Positions 1 through 6,918 of a stretch of DNA of 64,000 bases are shown here, in pieces. This DNA is from Niveibacterium terrae (lineage in GTDB: Bacteria; Pseudomonadota; Gammaproteobacteria; Burkholderiales; Rhodocyclaceae). Made by a program: the position numbers and the translations under genes. Every line of letters starts with the position of its first letter. The first letter of the stretch is position 1. The notes under the pieces are model-generated. The model saw only the letters and a list, made by a program, of their open reading frames with translations, made no database searches and was not told where the DNA came from. The DNA is taken from positions 3,472,001-3,536,000 of the forward strand of contig NZ_CP172404.1 in NCBI RefSeq assembly GCF_048213115.1, read 5' to 3'.

Positions 1-682
1 CCTGACGGAGCAGGACCGGCGCATCCGGGGGAGTGTCCGCGAGCTTCATATCAGCGAGCAGATGCCGCGCGACGCGCTCCGCCTCGACAGGACGAAGGTG
101 GTCGAGATCCCTCCTGAAATGGCTGGGCCCCAGCGCGCAGCGCGCGAAAACCTGATGCTGGGCGACAAGCCAGTTGCGCAGCGCGACGCTGTCCTTGCCC
201 CAGACCTGAAGCCGCGCCGCCAGGGTTTCCTTGGCTTGCAGCCACGCGGAAGCGGGACAGTTCTCGAAGCTGTCCCAGGCATTACCCATCGGAAAATGGG
301 CGCTCGCCTGGAACTCTGCGGACGGCGAGAGCGCGGGGTTCGCCGCCCTGGCCGCGGCGAGCCAGTCCGCGACCGCGGAATCGCTGCGCTCATCGCCAGA
401 CAGGCGCTCCGTATAGCGAAATGCCTCTTCCGCCCCCGCCGGCAGGGCGAGCTCGTTCAGGCGGAACCAGGCCAGCAGCAGCGGTTTGCGCCACCACGTT
501 TCCTCGATGACGCCCAGGCTGCCGGAGATCAGATCCGGAATGGGACGGACCGGCCCCCACGGCGAATTGAACTCAGGCGGTCCCTCTTCCCCACCACCCG
601 ATGCGCGCCCCGGCATCGGGGCGGAAAGCAACAAGAGCATGGACAGCGCGGCGGCAAGAGCGGCTGGAGTTCGGCGGATCAT
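1..682 (-). CDS. Exported protein of unknown function, C terminus cut by window edge
   Basis: The frame opens at ATG 682 and stays open for 227 codons to base 1, so the C terminus lies outside the window. The N terminus is a Sec-type signal: Arg-rich MIRRTP, a hydrophobic stretch to about residue 21, and a plausible cut after GRA near residue 27. The mature part contains a Trp pair (W63-W64) and looks helical, with repeated Leu/Ala-rich segments. I do not recognise a family. The start overlaps the stop of the upstream DUF3142-like gene by four bases (ATGA), so the two are probably translationally coupled and may work together in the envelope. Confidence 0.75.
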   Translation of the reverse strand, partial: MIRRTPAALAAALSMLLLLSAPMPGRASGGGEEGPPEFNSPWGPVRPIPDLISGSLGVIEETWWRKPLLLAWFRLNELALPAGAEEAFRYTERLSGDERSDSAVADWLAAARAANPALSPSAEFQASAHFPMGNAWDSFENCPASAWLQAKETLAARLQVWGKDSVALRNWLVAQHQVFARCALGPSHFRRDLDHLRPVEAERVARHLLADMKLADTPPDAPVLLRQ

Positions 683-1446
683 TGCGTTTTTTCCGGATAG
701 TTGGAGGAATGGGAGGGGGAACGCTTACCGAGAAACAGATATCGGCGCCCCGGCAATTTGACAGGCCAGGGCGGCTCATCGTCGGCCACTCCGTGCGCCA
801 TAGCGCAGCGCGGCTCGCCGACTCCGACGGCGCTTCGGGCGACATAGTCGGCGCGGGCCTGGCCCAGCCGAAAGTACATCGGAACGATTTCATCGACGGG
901 AAGATCGGCAAGCCAGCGGTCCTCATGGCACCAGCTCGCCAGGGCCGTCACCGACAACAGGACTCCCGCAGGAAGATGGGTCTTGATTGATCGGACCGTT
1001 GCCCGCCAGAACTCGCGTTGGGACTTGCGCGCCTCAAAGTCGAGCTGAACCAGAAATGGCGCTCCGCGGCGGGCCGCTTCGATGACTGAATCGCCAAGAT
1101 AACGCATCTGCTCGTCGGTCCCGGCAAAGGGGATGGCCGGATCGATTTCGACATGAACCACCGGCACCGTCACCACGCCCTGCGGCAGAGACAAGGCGCT
1201 GCGCCGCGGAACGCGGGAAGCGCGCCGGCCCGACAGATAGACATGCGTCACGACGACGGCAGCCCCCACTCCTGGCGCCGGAGCAGGCAATTGACTGGCG
1301 GGGCGGTCCCAGTACCACCAGAATTCCATGGGGGGGTTCTGCCGCAGCGGTTCAGGGGCTGAGCCCAATGCGAGAGTCGTCCAGGCAACTAGCGCCAATA
1401 CCAGGCAAACCTTCAGAGGAGCGAGATTCCCGTCACCTTCGGCCAT
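679..1446 (-). CDS. DUF3142-like exported protein
   Basis: 255 residues with an N-terminal hydrophobic segment (about residues 11-28) that fits a signal peptide or anchor. The body has a Trp-rich entry (FWWYWDRP), a strand-like HVYLSG, then VHVEIDP and VQLDFEARKSQREFW, followed by VTALASW and DEIVPMYFRLG. This series of beta strands ending in acidic residues suggests a TIM-barrel-like fold. It matches what I remember of the DUF3142 family, but that assignment is from memory. The gene starts directly after the DUF1543 stop (1447) and overlaps the next exported gene by ATGA, so it sits inside a leftward operon. No enzymatic activity can be assigned. Confidence 0.65.
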   Translation of the reverse strand: MAEGDGNLAPLKVCLVLALVAWTTLALGSAPEPLRQNPPMEFWWYWDRPASQLPAPAPGVGAAVVVTHVYLSGRRASRVPRRSALSLPQGVVTVPVVHVEIDPAIPFAGTDEQMRYLGDSVIEAARRGAPFLVQLDFEARKSQREFWRATVRSIKTHLPAGVLLSVTALASWCHEDRWLADLPVDEIVPMYFRLGQARADYVARSAVGVGEPRCAMAHGVADDEPPWPVKLPGRRYLFLGKRSPSHSSNYPEKTQ

Positions 1447-1950
1447 TCATATCCCGATGGGCTGATAACCCTGCCAATCGGGGATCCACCGGTGGCCGTG
1501 CGGATTCGGGCGCAGGAGAATGTGGAAATCGCCGACCTTGTCCATCAGCAGACAGTTGTCGACGTCCTTCAGATTGTCCTTGTGCTTCTGGCTGGCTCCT
1601 GTGAGCAGCGTCTCGAGCGCCTTCGCCTTGGCGCCCTGCGCATCGCGCGCGACGAAGAAGGCGAATTCGTGCAATTCGGCCAGCGAATCCGGGCGATAGC
1701 CGCCGACATTGACGAAGTAGAGGTGCATGTCACTGTCCGCGGGCTCGGAGGAGAGCACGACGTCGAAGCCATCGGCCCAGCTGACGTGGCTGTATCCGTC
1801 AAGATGGACCTTGTCCTTGTCGCCAAACCAGGCGGCACGCAGCCAGTCCCACGCATCTTCGGGACGCTCGACCGCGGCGAACTGGATGTCATGGACTTCG
1901 ATATTCGATTTCCCGGCGTTGCCGCCCAGATAGAACATGTAGAGCTTCAT
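1447..1950 (-). CDS. DUF1543 domain-containing protein
   Basis: 167 residues opening with MKLYMFYLGGNAGKSNIEVHD, the hallmark N terminus of DUF1543 proteins. These are small soluble proteins of unknown function, and there is no signal peptide or membrane segment. Further conserved-looking parts are DAWDWLRAAWFG, HLDGYSHV and a C-terminal WIPDWQGYQPIGI. An AAAGGA ribosome-binding site lies upstream of ATG 1950. The stop directly abuts the next start, which places it in one transcript with the two exported genes downstream and possibly the YciI gene upstream (29-base gap). The family name is fairly certain and the role unknown. Confidence 0.8.
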   Translation of the reverse strand: MKLYMFYLGGNAGKSNIEVHDIQFAAVERPEDAWDWLRAAWFGDKDKVHLDGYSHVSWADGFDVVLSSEPADSDMHLYFVNVGGYRPDSLAELHEFAFFVARDAQGAKAKALETLLTGASQKHKDNLKDVDNCLLMDKVGDFHILLRPNPHGHRWIPDWQGYQPIGI

Positions 1951-1979
1951 CGCGGAGAGTCCTTTCGCCGGCTCAGGGG

Positions 1980-2303
1980 TCAGCGCCTGCCCAGATTGTC
2001 CCGGGTCTGGCCATCGCGCATCAGCCAGCCATTGGCTTCGTTCGCCTCGATCAGCTCGGAGAGCGCATAGCGCTCGTAGTAGCGCTGCGCGATGAAGGGG
2101 TCGGACTTGAGGATCGCTTCAGCGTGCTCCCGGGATTCCGTTTCGAGGATCTGCAACGCGCCGTCATTGTCCCTGAATGGCCCACACAGGATCAGGTATC
2201 CCGCCGACTGCTGAACTCTCAGATGCTCGACGTGAGCGCTCAGCAGCTCTTCCGTCAAAGTGTGGCTCTTCTTCCCGGACAACAGCGCAACATACTTGGC
2301 CAT
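1980..2303 (-). CDS. YciI family protein
   Basis: 107 residues with the ferredoxin-like alpha+beta layout of the YciI/YCII family: an early strand (YVALLSGKK), a helix with the conserved His (LLSAHVEHLR), then LILCGPFRDNDGALQIL and the late SDPFIAQRYYERYAL. YciI-like proteins are small dimeric cytoplasmic proteins whose His-Asp pair resembles a catalytic dyad, but for most members no reaction is known. A GGAAGG site precedes ATG 2303. It lies between the ProQ-like gene and the DUF1543 gene on the same strand, with short gaps. Confidence 0.8.
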   Translation of the reverse strand: MAKYVALLSGKKSHTLTEELLSAHVEHLRVQQSAGYLILCGPFRDNDGALQILETESREHAEAILKSDPFIAQRYYERYALSELIEANEANGWLMRDGQTRDNLGRR

Positions 2304-2356
2304 AGCCAGCCTTCCATTTTGAAAAAGGGCCAGAGGCAGCGAGGGAGTCCGCCCGA

Positions 2357-2794
2357 TTACTTGCGCGAGAACTTGCTCATCAGCTGATTGAGCTTCTCGG
2401 CCCGCTCGCGTTCAGTCTGCGCTTCCTTTTCCGCCTTGTCCTTCGCAGCCTGCTCGGTCTTGTGTTCCTGGGCGCGCTTCTTGAAGCGCTCGAACAGATC
2501 CTTGCTGGCCAGCGTGCGCTGCTCTTCGCTGACTTCACCCGCCGGAGTGCCGTCGAGGTTGAAGCGCTGTGACGAGGACTGCATCGTCTTCAGGTAGCGG
2601 ATCGAGTGGGTATGCATGCCCAGCGCGGCGCGCAGCTGCTTGCGGTTGATCTCCGGGCGGGACGCCATCAGCTGCTTGTCGACGCCGATCGCCAAGGGCA
2701 GATGCTCCCCGATGACCTTGAATTCCTGCTGCAGCGTCTTCAGCAGCGCTTTTGCCGAAGGAGCGGGAACCGGGGTGGAAGAGACTTCAGTCAT
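2357..2794 (-). CDS. ProQ/FinO family RNA-binding protein
   Basis: 145 residues. Residues about 15-90 carry the ProQ/FinO fold: a helix (LLKTLQQEF), then PLAIGVDKQLMA, and the helix-rich block RKQLRAALGMHTHSIRYLKT followed by QRFNLDG, all typical of small betaproteobacterial ProQ-like proteins. The last third (from about residue 100) is a highly charged Lys/Glu helix. The family binds structured RNA and acts as an sRNA/mRNA chaperone. There is no C-terminal Tudor-like domain as in E. coli ProQ, so this is a minimal form. It is the first gene of the leftward group and has 134 bases of non-coding DNA upstream. Confidence 0.85.
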   Translation of the reverse strand: MTEVSSTPVPAPSAKALLKTLQQEFKVIGEHLPLAIGVDKQLMASRPEINRKQLRAALGMHTHSIRYLKTMQSSSQRFNLDGTPAGEVSEEQRTLASKDLFERFKKRAQEHKTEQAAKDKAEKEAQTERERAEKLNQLMSKFSRK

Positions 2795-2928
2795 GCGGAG
2801 CGTCCTGCAATGTTTTTCAAGAGGCGCAGTTTACCCAAATCTCGACGCCTGCCTGTCGCGCCAAGGCCACTTTCGCTGAAATGAATCGCTCGAACAGCCT
2901 CTCGGCACACAATTTTTCTGCGGCGGTG

Positions 2929-4095
2929 CTATTTCCGCGCACCGCACCGGCTCCAGACTAGACCGAACACAAGCCCCCAGAAGGCGCTGCCGACGCCCAG
3001 CAGGCTCATGCCCGACGCGGTCACGAGGAAGGTGACCAGGGCCGCATCGCGCTCGGGCTCGGCGGAGAGCGCTCCGGCAAGGCTCTGCCCTATCGTTCCG
3101 AGCAGTGCGAGGCCGGCGATCGCGAGCACCAACGCATGAGGGATCGCGCCGAAGATTCCTGCGACCGCGCCGCCCAGAAGACCGGTGATCAGATAGAAGA
3201 AGCCGGCCCACACGGCGGCCAGGTAGCGCCGCGCGGGGTCGGCATCGGCGTCACTGCTCATGCAGATCGCCGCGGTGATCGCAGCCAGGTTGAACGAAAA
3301 ACCGCCCCAGGGCGCGAGCAGGATGCCCAGAAGACCCGTACTGCCAACCAGGGGAGAGGCCGGAGTCTTGTAGCCGTTGGCGCGCAGCACCGCGATGCCG
3401 GGCAGGTTCTGCGAGCTCATCGTGACGATGAACAGCGGCACCCCGACGCCAAGCAGCGTCGGCGCCGAAAACTCTGGTGCGGTGAAGACAGGTGTCGTCA
3501 GCGCGAAGTGGATCGCTCCGGAATGGATCGTGCCCCGGACCGCCGCCAGCAGCACCCCGCCCAGGAAGGTCAGCGCCACCGCATAGCGGGGTAGCCAGCG
3601 CCGCCCCGCGAGGAAGATGACCAGCATGGCCCCGAGCAATCCAGCCTGCTTCGGCAGCTCACCGAAGAATTCGAGGCCAAAGCGCAAAAGGATGCCGGCC
3701 AGCATCGCGGCCGCGAGCGATCTCGGCACATGGCGCATCAGACGATCGAAGCTGCCGCTGAGCCCGACGATCGCGATCAGCACGGATGCGAACATGAAAG
3801 CGCCAATCGCCTGCGCCATAGAGACTCCGACCAGGCTGGTCGCCAGCAAGGCCGCGCCCGGCGTAGACCAGGCGGTCAGGATGGGGCTGCGAAACCACAG
3901 CGAAAGCCCGATGCAGCTGATCCCCATGCCCAGGCCCAGCGCCCAGAGCCAGGAAGCCAGCTCGGCTGGCGAGGCGCCCGCGGCCTGTGCGGCCTGGAAT
4001 ACGATCGCCGCCGAGCTCGTATAGCCGACCAGCACGGCGATGAAGCCAGCGGCGACATGGGAGAACGCAAACGTTTTTCCAGAAAACCCACCCAT
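2929..4095 (-). CDS. benE: BenE family benzoate-type transporter
   Basis: 388 residues with about a dozen hydrophobic segments across the whole length and no soluble domain. It matches the BenE/YdcO family: FAFSHVAAGFIAVLVGYTSSAAI at the start, TAWSTPGAALL, and SQNLPGIAVLRANGY in the middle. Family members are inner-membrane aromatic-acid or benzoate:H+ symporters, and the exact substrate here is not shown by sequence. I chose ATG 4095 because AGAGGAGAGG lies just upstream; a longer frame to 4173 would run through the operator region. It is divergent from an XRE-cupin regulator, the arrangement of E. coli ydcO/ydcN. No benzoate catabolic genes are in the window. Confidence 0.85.
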   Translation of the reverse strand: MGGFSGKTFAFSHVAAGFIAVLVGYTSSAAIVFQAAQAAGASPAELASWLWALGLGMGISCIGLSLWFRSPILTAWSTPGAALLATSLVGVSMAQAIGAFMFASVLIAIVGLSGSFDRLMRHVPRSLAAAMLAGILLRFGLEFFGELPKQAGLLGAMLVIFLAGRRWLPRYAVALTFLGGVLLAAVRGTIHSGAIHFALTTPVFTAPEFSAPTLLGVGVPLFIVTMSSQNLPGIAVLRANGYKTPASPLVGSTGLLGILLAPWGGFSFNLAAITAAICMSSDADADPARRYLAAVWAGFFYLITGLLGGAVAGIFGAIPHALVLAIAGLALLGTIGQSLAGALSAEPERDAALVTFLVTASGMSLLGVGSAFWGLVFGLVWSRCGARK

Positions 4096-4125
4096 GATCG
4101 CCTCTCCTCTGTTGTAATTCGCCGT

Positions 4126-4141
4126 GTGCGTGATAGCGCAC
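4126..4141. promoter_or_regulatory. Operator palindrome 1 of the benE / XRE-cupin promoter
   Basis: GTGCG-TGATAG-CGCAC, an inverted repeat with 5-base arms and a 6-base spacer. It shares its core with the second palindrome 32 bases away (about three helical turns), giving the consensus GTGCGNNATANCGCAC. Two in-phase sites between divergent genes are typical of an autoregulating HTH dimer. Confidence 0.75.
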
Positions 4142-4152
4142 GGACAGCATAA

Positions 4153-4178
4153 GGCTTGTGCGCCATAACGCACAAGCC
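4153..4178. promoter_or_regulatory. Operator palindrome 2 of the benE / XRE-cupin promoter
   Basis: Perfect inverted repeat: arms GGCTTGTGCG and CGCACAAGCC (10 bases each) around CCATAA. It lies 18 bases before the regulator's ATG (4196), where binding would block the regulator's own transcription. It has the same GTGCG/CGCAC core as the site at 4126-4141. Confidence 0.8.
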
Positions 4179-4195
4179 CTCAAGGCGAAAACGCG

Positions 4196-4807
4196 ATGAC
4201 CGAACACAAAGAAAGCCCCACCGACTCCGATCCCCAGGATGTCGTCCGCCACCTCGCCGGACAGCTCAAAGCGCTGCGCAGCAGCCGCGGCTGGAGCCTG
4301 GACGCGACCGCCCTGGCCACCGGGGTCAGCAAGGCGATGCTGGGGCAGATCGAGCGCGGCGAGTCGAGTCCGACGATCGCAACGCTGTGGAAGATCGCCA
4401 AGGGCTTCGCCTGCCCGCTCTCCGTCTTTCTGAGCTCGGCGCCGCAGCCCAGCACCGAACTCGTTTTTCGCAGCGCGACGGAGTTGCGCGCCAAGCCCGC
4501 CCGCGACGACATGCTGGTCGCACCGCTCTTTCCCTACGATCCGCGCTTCGCTTTCGAACTGCTCGAGCTGAGCTTGCTACCCGGCTATGTCAGGCATTCG
4601 GATGCGCATGCGACGGGCGTGACCGAGCATGTGATCGTGCTGAGCGGCGAGATGGAGGTGCTGATCGACGACACTTGGCACCGCCTCGGCAAAGGGGATG
4701 CAGTGCGCTTCGCCGCGGACAGGCCGCACGGCTATCGCAATCTGAGCAAGGCCTCCGCCGTCTGCCACAACCTGATCCACTATCCGGCCGGAACGGCGAC
4801 CGAGTGA
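4196..4807 (+). CDS. XRE-cupin transcriptional regulator (SutR/YdcN-like)
   Basis: 203 residues in two domains. Residues about 16-76 form a Cro/CI helix-turn-helix (LAGQLKALRSSRGWSLDATA, then SKAMLGQIERGESSPT). Residues about 105-190 form a cupin barrel (HATGVTEHVIVLSGEMEVLIDD, then HRLGKGDAVRFAADRPHGY). Such regulators bind small ligands in the cupin and control an adjacent transporter or enzyme. The gene is divergent from benE, and the two palindromes at 4126-4178 are its obvious binding sites. In E. coli the equivalent pair is ydcN (sutR) and ydcO. The ligand is unknown; an aromatic acid is a reasonable guess from the neighbour only. Confidence 0.88.
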   Translation: MTEHKESPTDSDPQDVVRHLAGQLKALRSSRGWSLDATALATGVSKAMLGQIERGESSPTIATLWKIAKGFACPLSVFLSSAPQPSTELVFRSATELRAKPARDDMLVAPLFPYDPRFAFELLELSLLPGYVRHSDAHATGVTEHVIVLSGEMEVLIDDTWHRLGKGDAVRFAADRPHGYRNLSKASAVCHNLIHYPAGTATE

Positions 4808-4920
4808 GCGCGACGATCGGAATGTCGGGCTAGCATGAAAGTCTGCAGCCCAAGCGAAGTGCTGTTGCCGTAGAAATTTCCATTTGACCCGCCCCCCCCC
4901 CCAGCAAGCAAGGAGCAGAA

Positions 4921-6807
4921 ATGAAATTATCCCTTCGCGGCAAGCTCACCGGCGTGATTCTGGCTCTCACCACGCTGATCACCGCGGTGATCACGCTGGG
5001 CTGCTACGTCCAGATGCGCGATCAGCTGATCAACACCAGCATCCGGAATGAAGTCAAAGCTTCGGCTGCCGGCACGAGCCAGCTCATCAAGGAATGGATC
5101 TCGGTTCGCAAAGCCATCGTCACCGCCGCCGCGCAAAGCCTGCAGGCCACCGATGCCCCCCTGCCCGCGATCGTGCAGACCGCGAAGTCCGGAGGCTTCC
5201 AGGCGGCCTATCTCGGCACCCCTGACAAACAGATGATTGCCGATCACGACATGCAGTTGCCGGCCGGCTACGACCCCACGGTACGCCCGTGGTACAAGGA
5301 CAATGTCGGCGCGCCGGGGACCGTGATGACAGCGCCCTACCTGGACATGTCGACGCACAAGATGGTCATCTCCTTTGTGGCGCCGGTGACGCGGAACGGA
5401 GCCTTCGCGGGCGTGCTCGGCACCGATGTGCTGCTCGATGAGATCGTCTCCAGCGTCCTCAATCTGAAACTGATCGGCGAAGGCTATGCGATGCTGCTCG
5501 GACGGGACGGGAAGGTGCTGGTGCACAAGGATGCCGCCACCGTCACCAAACCCGCGGCAGAACTCGCCCCCCAACTGAGCGCTGAGCGCCTTGCCGCGCT
5601 GGCACAGAGCGGCGAGATGATCGAGCTTGAGCTCGACCATGCCCGCAAATACCTCTTCGTCCATGCGATTCCGGGGGCAGACATGTTCCTCGCGATCGCG
5701 ATAGACAGGAACTCGGCCCTGGCTCCGCTGAACGCCCTGCTCTGGCAGGCCATCGCGGCTCTGCTCGTAACGCTGCTGGTGGTCGTCCCGCTGACCGGTC
5801 TGCTGCTGAACCGGATGCTGGCCAGCATCCGCCGCATCCATGACACGATGGAAGCGATCGCCCAGGGAGGCGGTGATCTGACACGCAAGATAGCGATAGA
5901 GGGGCAGGACGAAGTCGCCGAGACGGCACAGGCCTTCAACCGCTTCCTCGATCAGCTGAGGGAGATGTTCCTGAGCGTCCGCCAGGAATCCACCCGGCTG
6001 ACCAAAGGGGTCGATGAAATCCACGGGATCGTGGGCAAGCTGTCGGCAGATTCACAACGCCACGCGGATCTGACCGCCGAGAACGCCGCCGCGATCGAAC
6101 AGATCACGGTCAGCATCTCCCATATCGCGGACAACACCCGGGATGCCGACGCTCTGGTCAAGGAGACCGACACGCTCTCGCTCGCCTCGGTCGATGTCAT
6201 CCGCAAGGTCGCTTCCGAAGTCGGCCGCTCCGCGCACGAGGTCGAGGATCTGTCAGCCCTGCTCGACCGGCTCAACCAGCGCGCACAGCAGATCAGCGGC
6301 ATCATCCAGGTGATCAAGGAAATCGCCGATCAGACCAACCTCCTGGCGCTCAATGCCGCCATCGAGGCCGCCCGGGCAGGAGAACAGGGACGCGGCTTCG
6401 CGGTCGTCGCCGACGAGGTCAGAAAGCTCGCCGAGCGCACCGCCCAGGCCACAGTGCAGATCACCGGCATGATAGAAGGGGTCGGCCACGAAACCGGCAG
6501 CGCGGTTGAAAACATGCAAAGCACGCTGACAGCGGTGCGCAGCGGCGTCGCCCAGTCGAGCGATGCCGCGGAGAAGATCGCATCCATCCACCAGAACATG
6601 AGCGCGGTCGTGGCCCGAATCGAGGAGATCGCACTCTCGACCAAGGAGCAGCTCAGCGCGACGACCGCGATGGCCCAGGCTGCCGAGCAGATCACGAACC
6701 AGACCCAGAGCTCGGATCTGGCGCTTCAGGACGCGGCGACTCAGGTCAGGCGACTCAACGAACTGGCCGTCAATCTGCGCGGCTTGTTCGGCAATTTCCA
6801 TATCTGA
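4921..6807 (+). CDS. Methyl-accepting chemotaxis protein with dCache sensor
   Basis: 628 residues. TM1 is about residues 8-30. A periplasmic region of roughly 245 residues has double-Cache features (YDPTVRPWYKDN, the dCache R-W-Y signature, and VMTAPYLD). TM2 is about 276-300, followed by HAMP. The cytoplasmic signalling coiled coil has the highly conserved hairpin tip at about 467-507 (ADQTNLLALNAAIEAARAGE). There is no C-terminal NWETF-like pentapeptide; the protein ends at GNFHI. dCache receptors usually bind amino acids, organic acids or amines. AAGGAG precedes ATG 4921. It is a stand-alone receptor some 2.9 kb from the chemosensory operon. Confidence 0.92.
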   Translation: MKLSLRGKLTGVILALTTLITAVITLGCYVQMRDQLINTSIRNEVKASAAGTSQLIKEWISVRKAIVTAAAQSLQATDAPLPAIVQTAKSGGFQAAYLGTPDKQMIADHDMQLPAGYDPTVRPWYKDNVGAPGTVMTAPYLDMSTHKMVISFVAPVTRNGAFAGVLGTDVLLDEIVSSVLNLKLIGEGYAMLLGRDGKVLVHKDAATVTKPAAELAPQLSAERLAALAQSGEMIELELDHARKYLFVHAIPGADMFLAIAIDRNSALAPLNALLWQAIAALLVTLLVVVPLTGLLLNRMLASIRRIHDTMEAIAQGGGDLTRKIAIEGQDEVAETAQAFNRFLDQLREMFLSVRQESTRLTKGVDEIHGIVGKLSADSQRHADLTAENAAAIEQITVSISHIADNTRDADALVKETDTLSLASVDVIRKVASEVGRSAHEVEDLSALLDRLNQRAQQISGIIQVIKEIADQTNLLALNAAIEAARAGEQGRGFAVVADEVRKLAERTAQATVQITGMIEGVGHETGSAVENMQSTLTAVRSGVAQSSDAAEKIASIHQNMSAVVARIEEIALSTKEQLSATTAMAQAAEQITNQTQSSDLALQDAATQVRRLNELAVNLRGLFGNFHI

Positions 6808-6848
6808 ACGCCCGCCACGCCAAGGCGCGGGGAGAAAGACATGCGCAG

Positions 6849-6886
6849 ACGACATGCCGTCAAAACCAGGCCAGGCGGCATGTCGT
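6849..6886. terminator. Hairpin between the convergent MCP and GGDEF-EAL genes
   Basis: Eleven-base inverted repeat ACGACATGCCG / CGGCATGTCGT with a 16-base loop, 41 bases after the MCP stop. The following sequence (TATGTTTG) is only weakly T-rich, so it may be a poor intrinsic terminator or simply a barrier between convergent transcripts. Confidence 0.5.
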
Positions 6887-6918
6887 TATGTTTGCTTCAG
6901 TCCGCTGACACGAACGAC

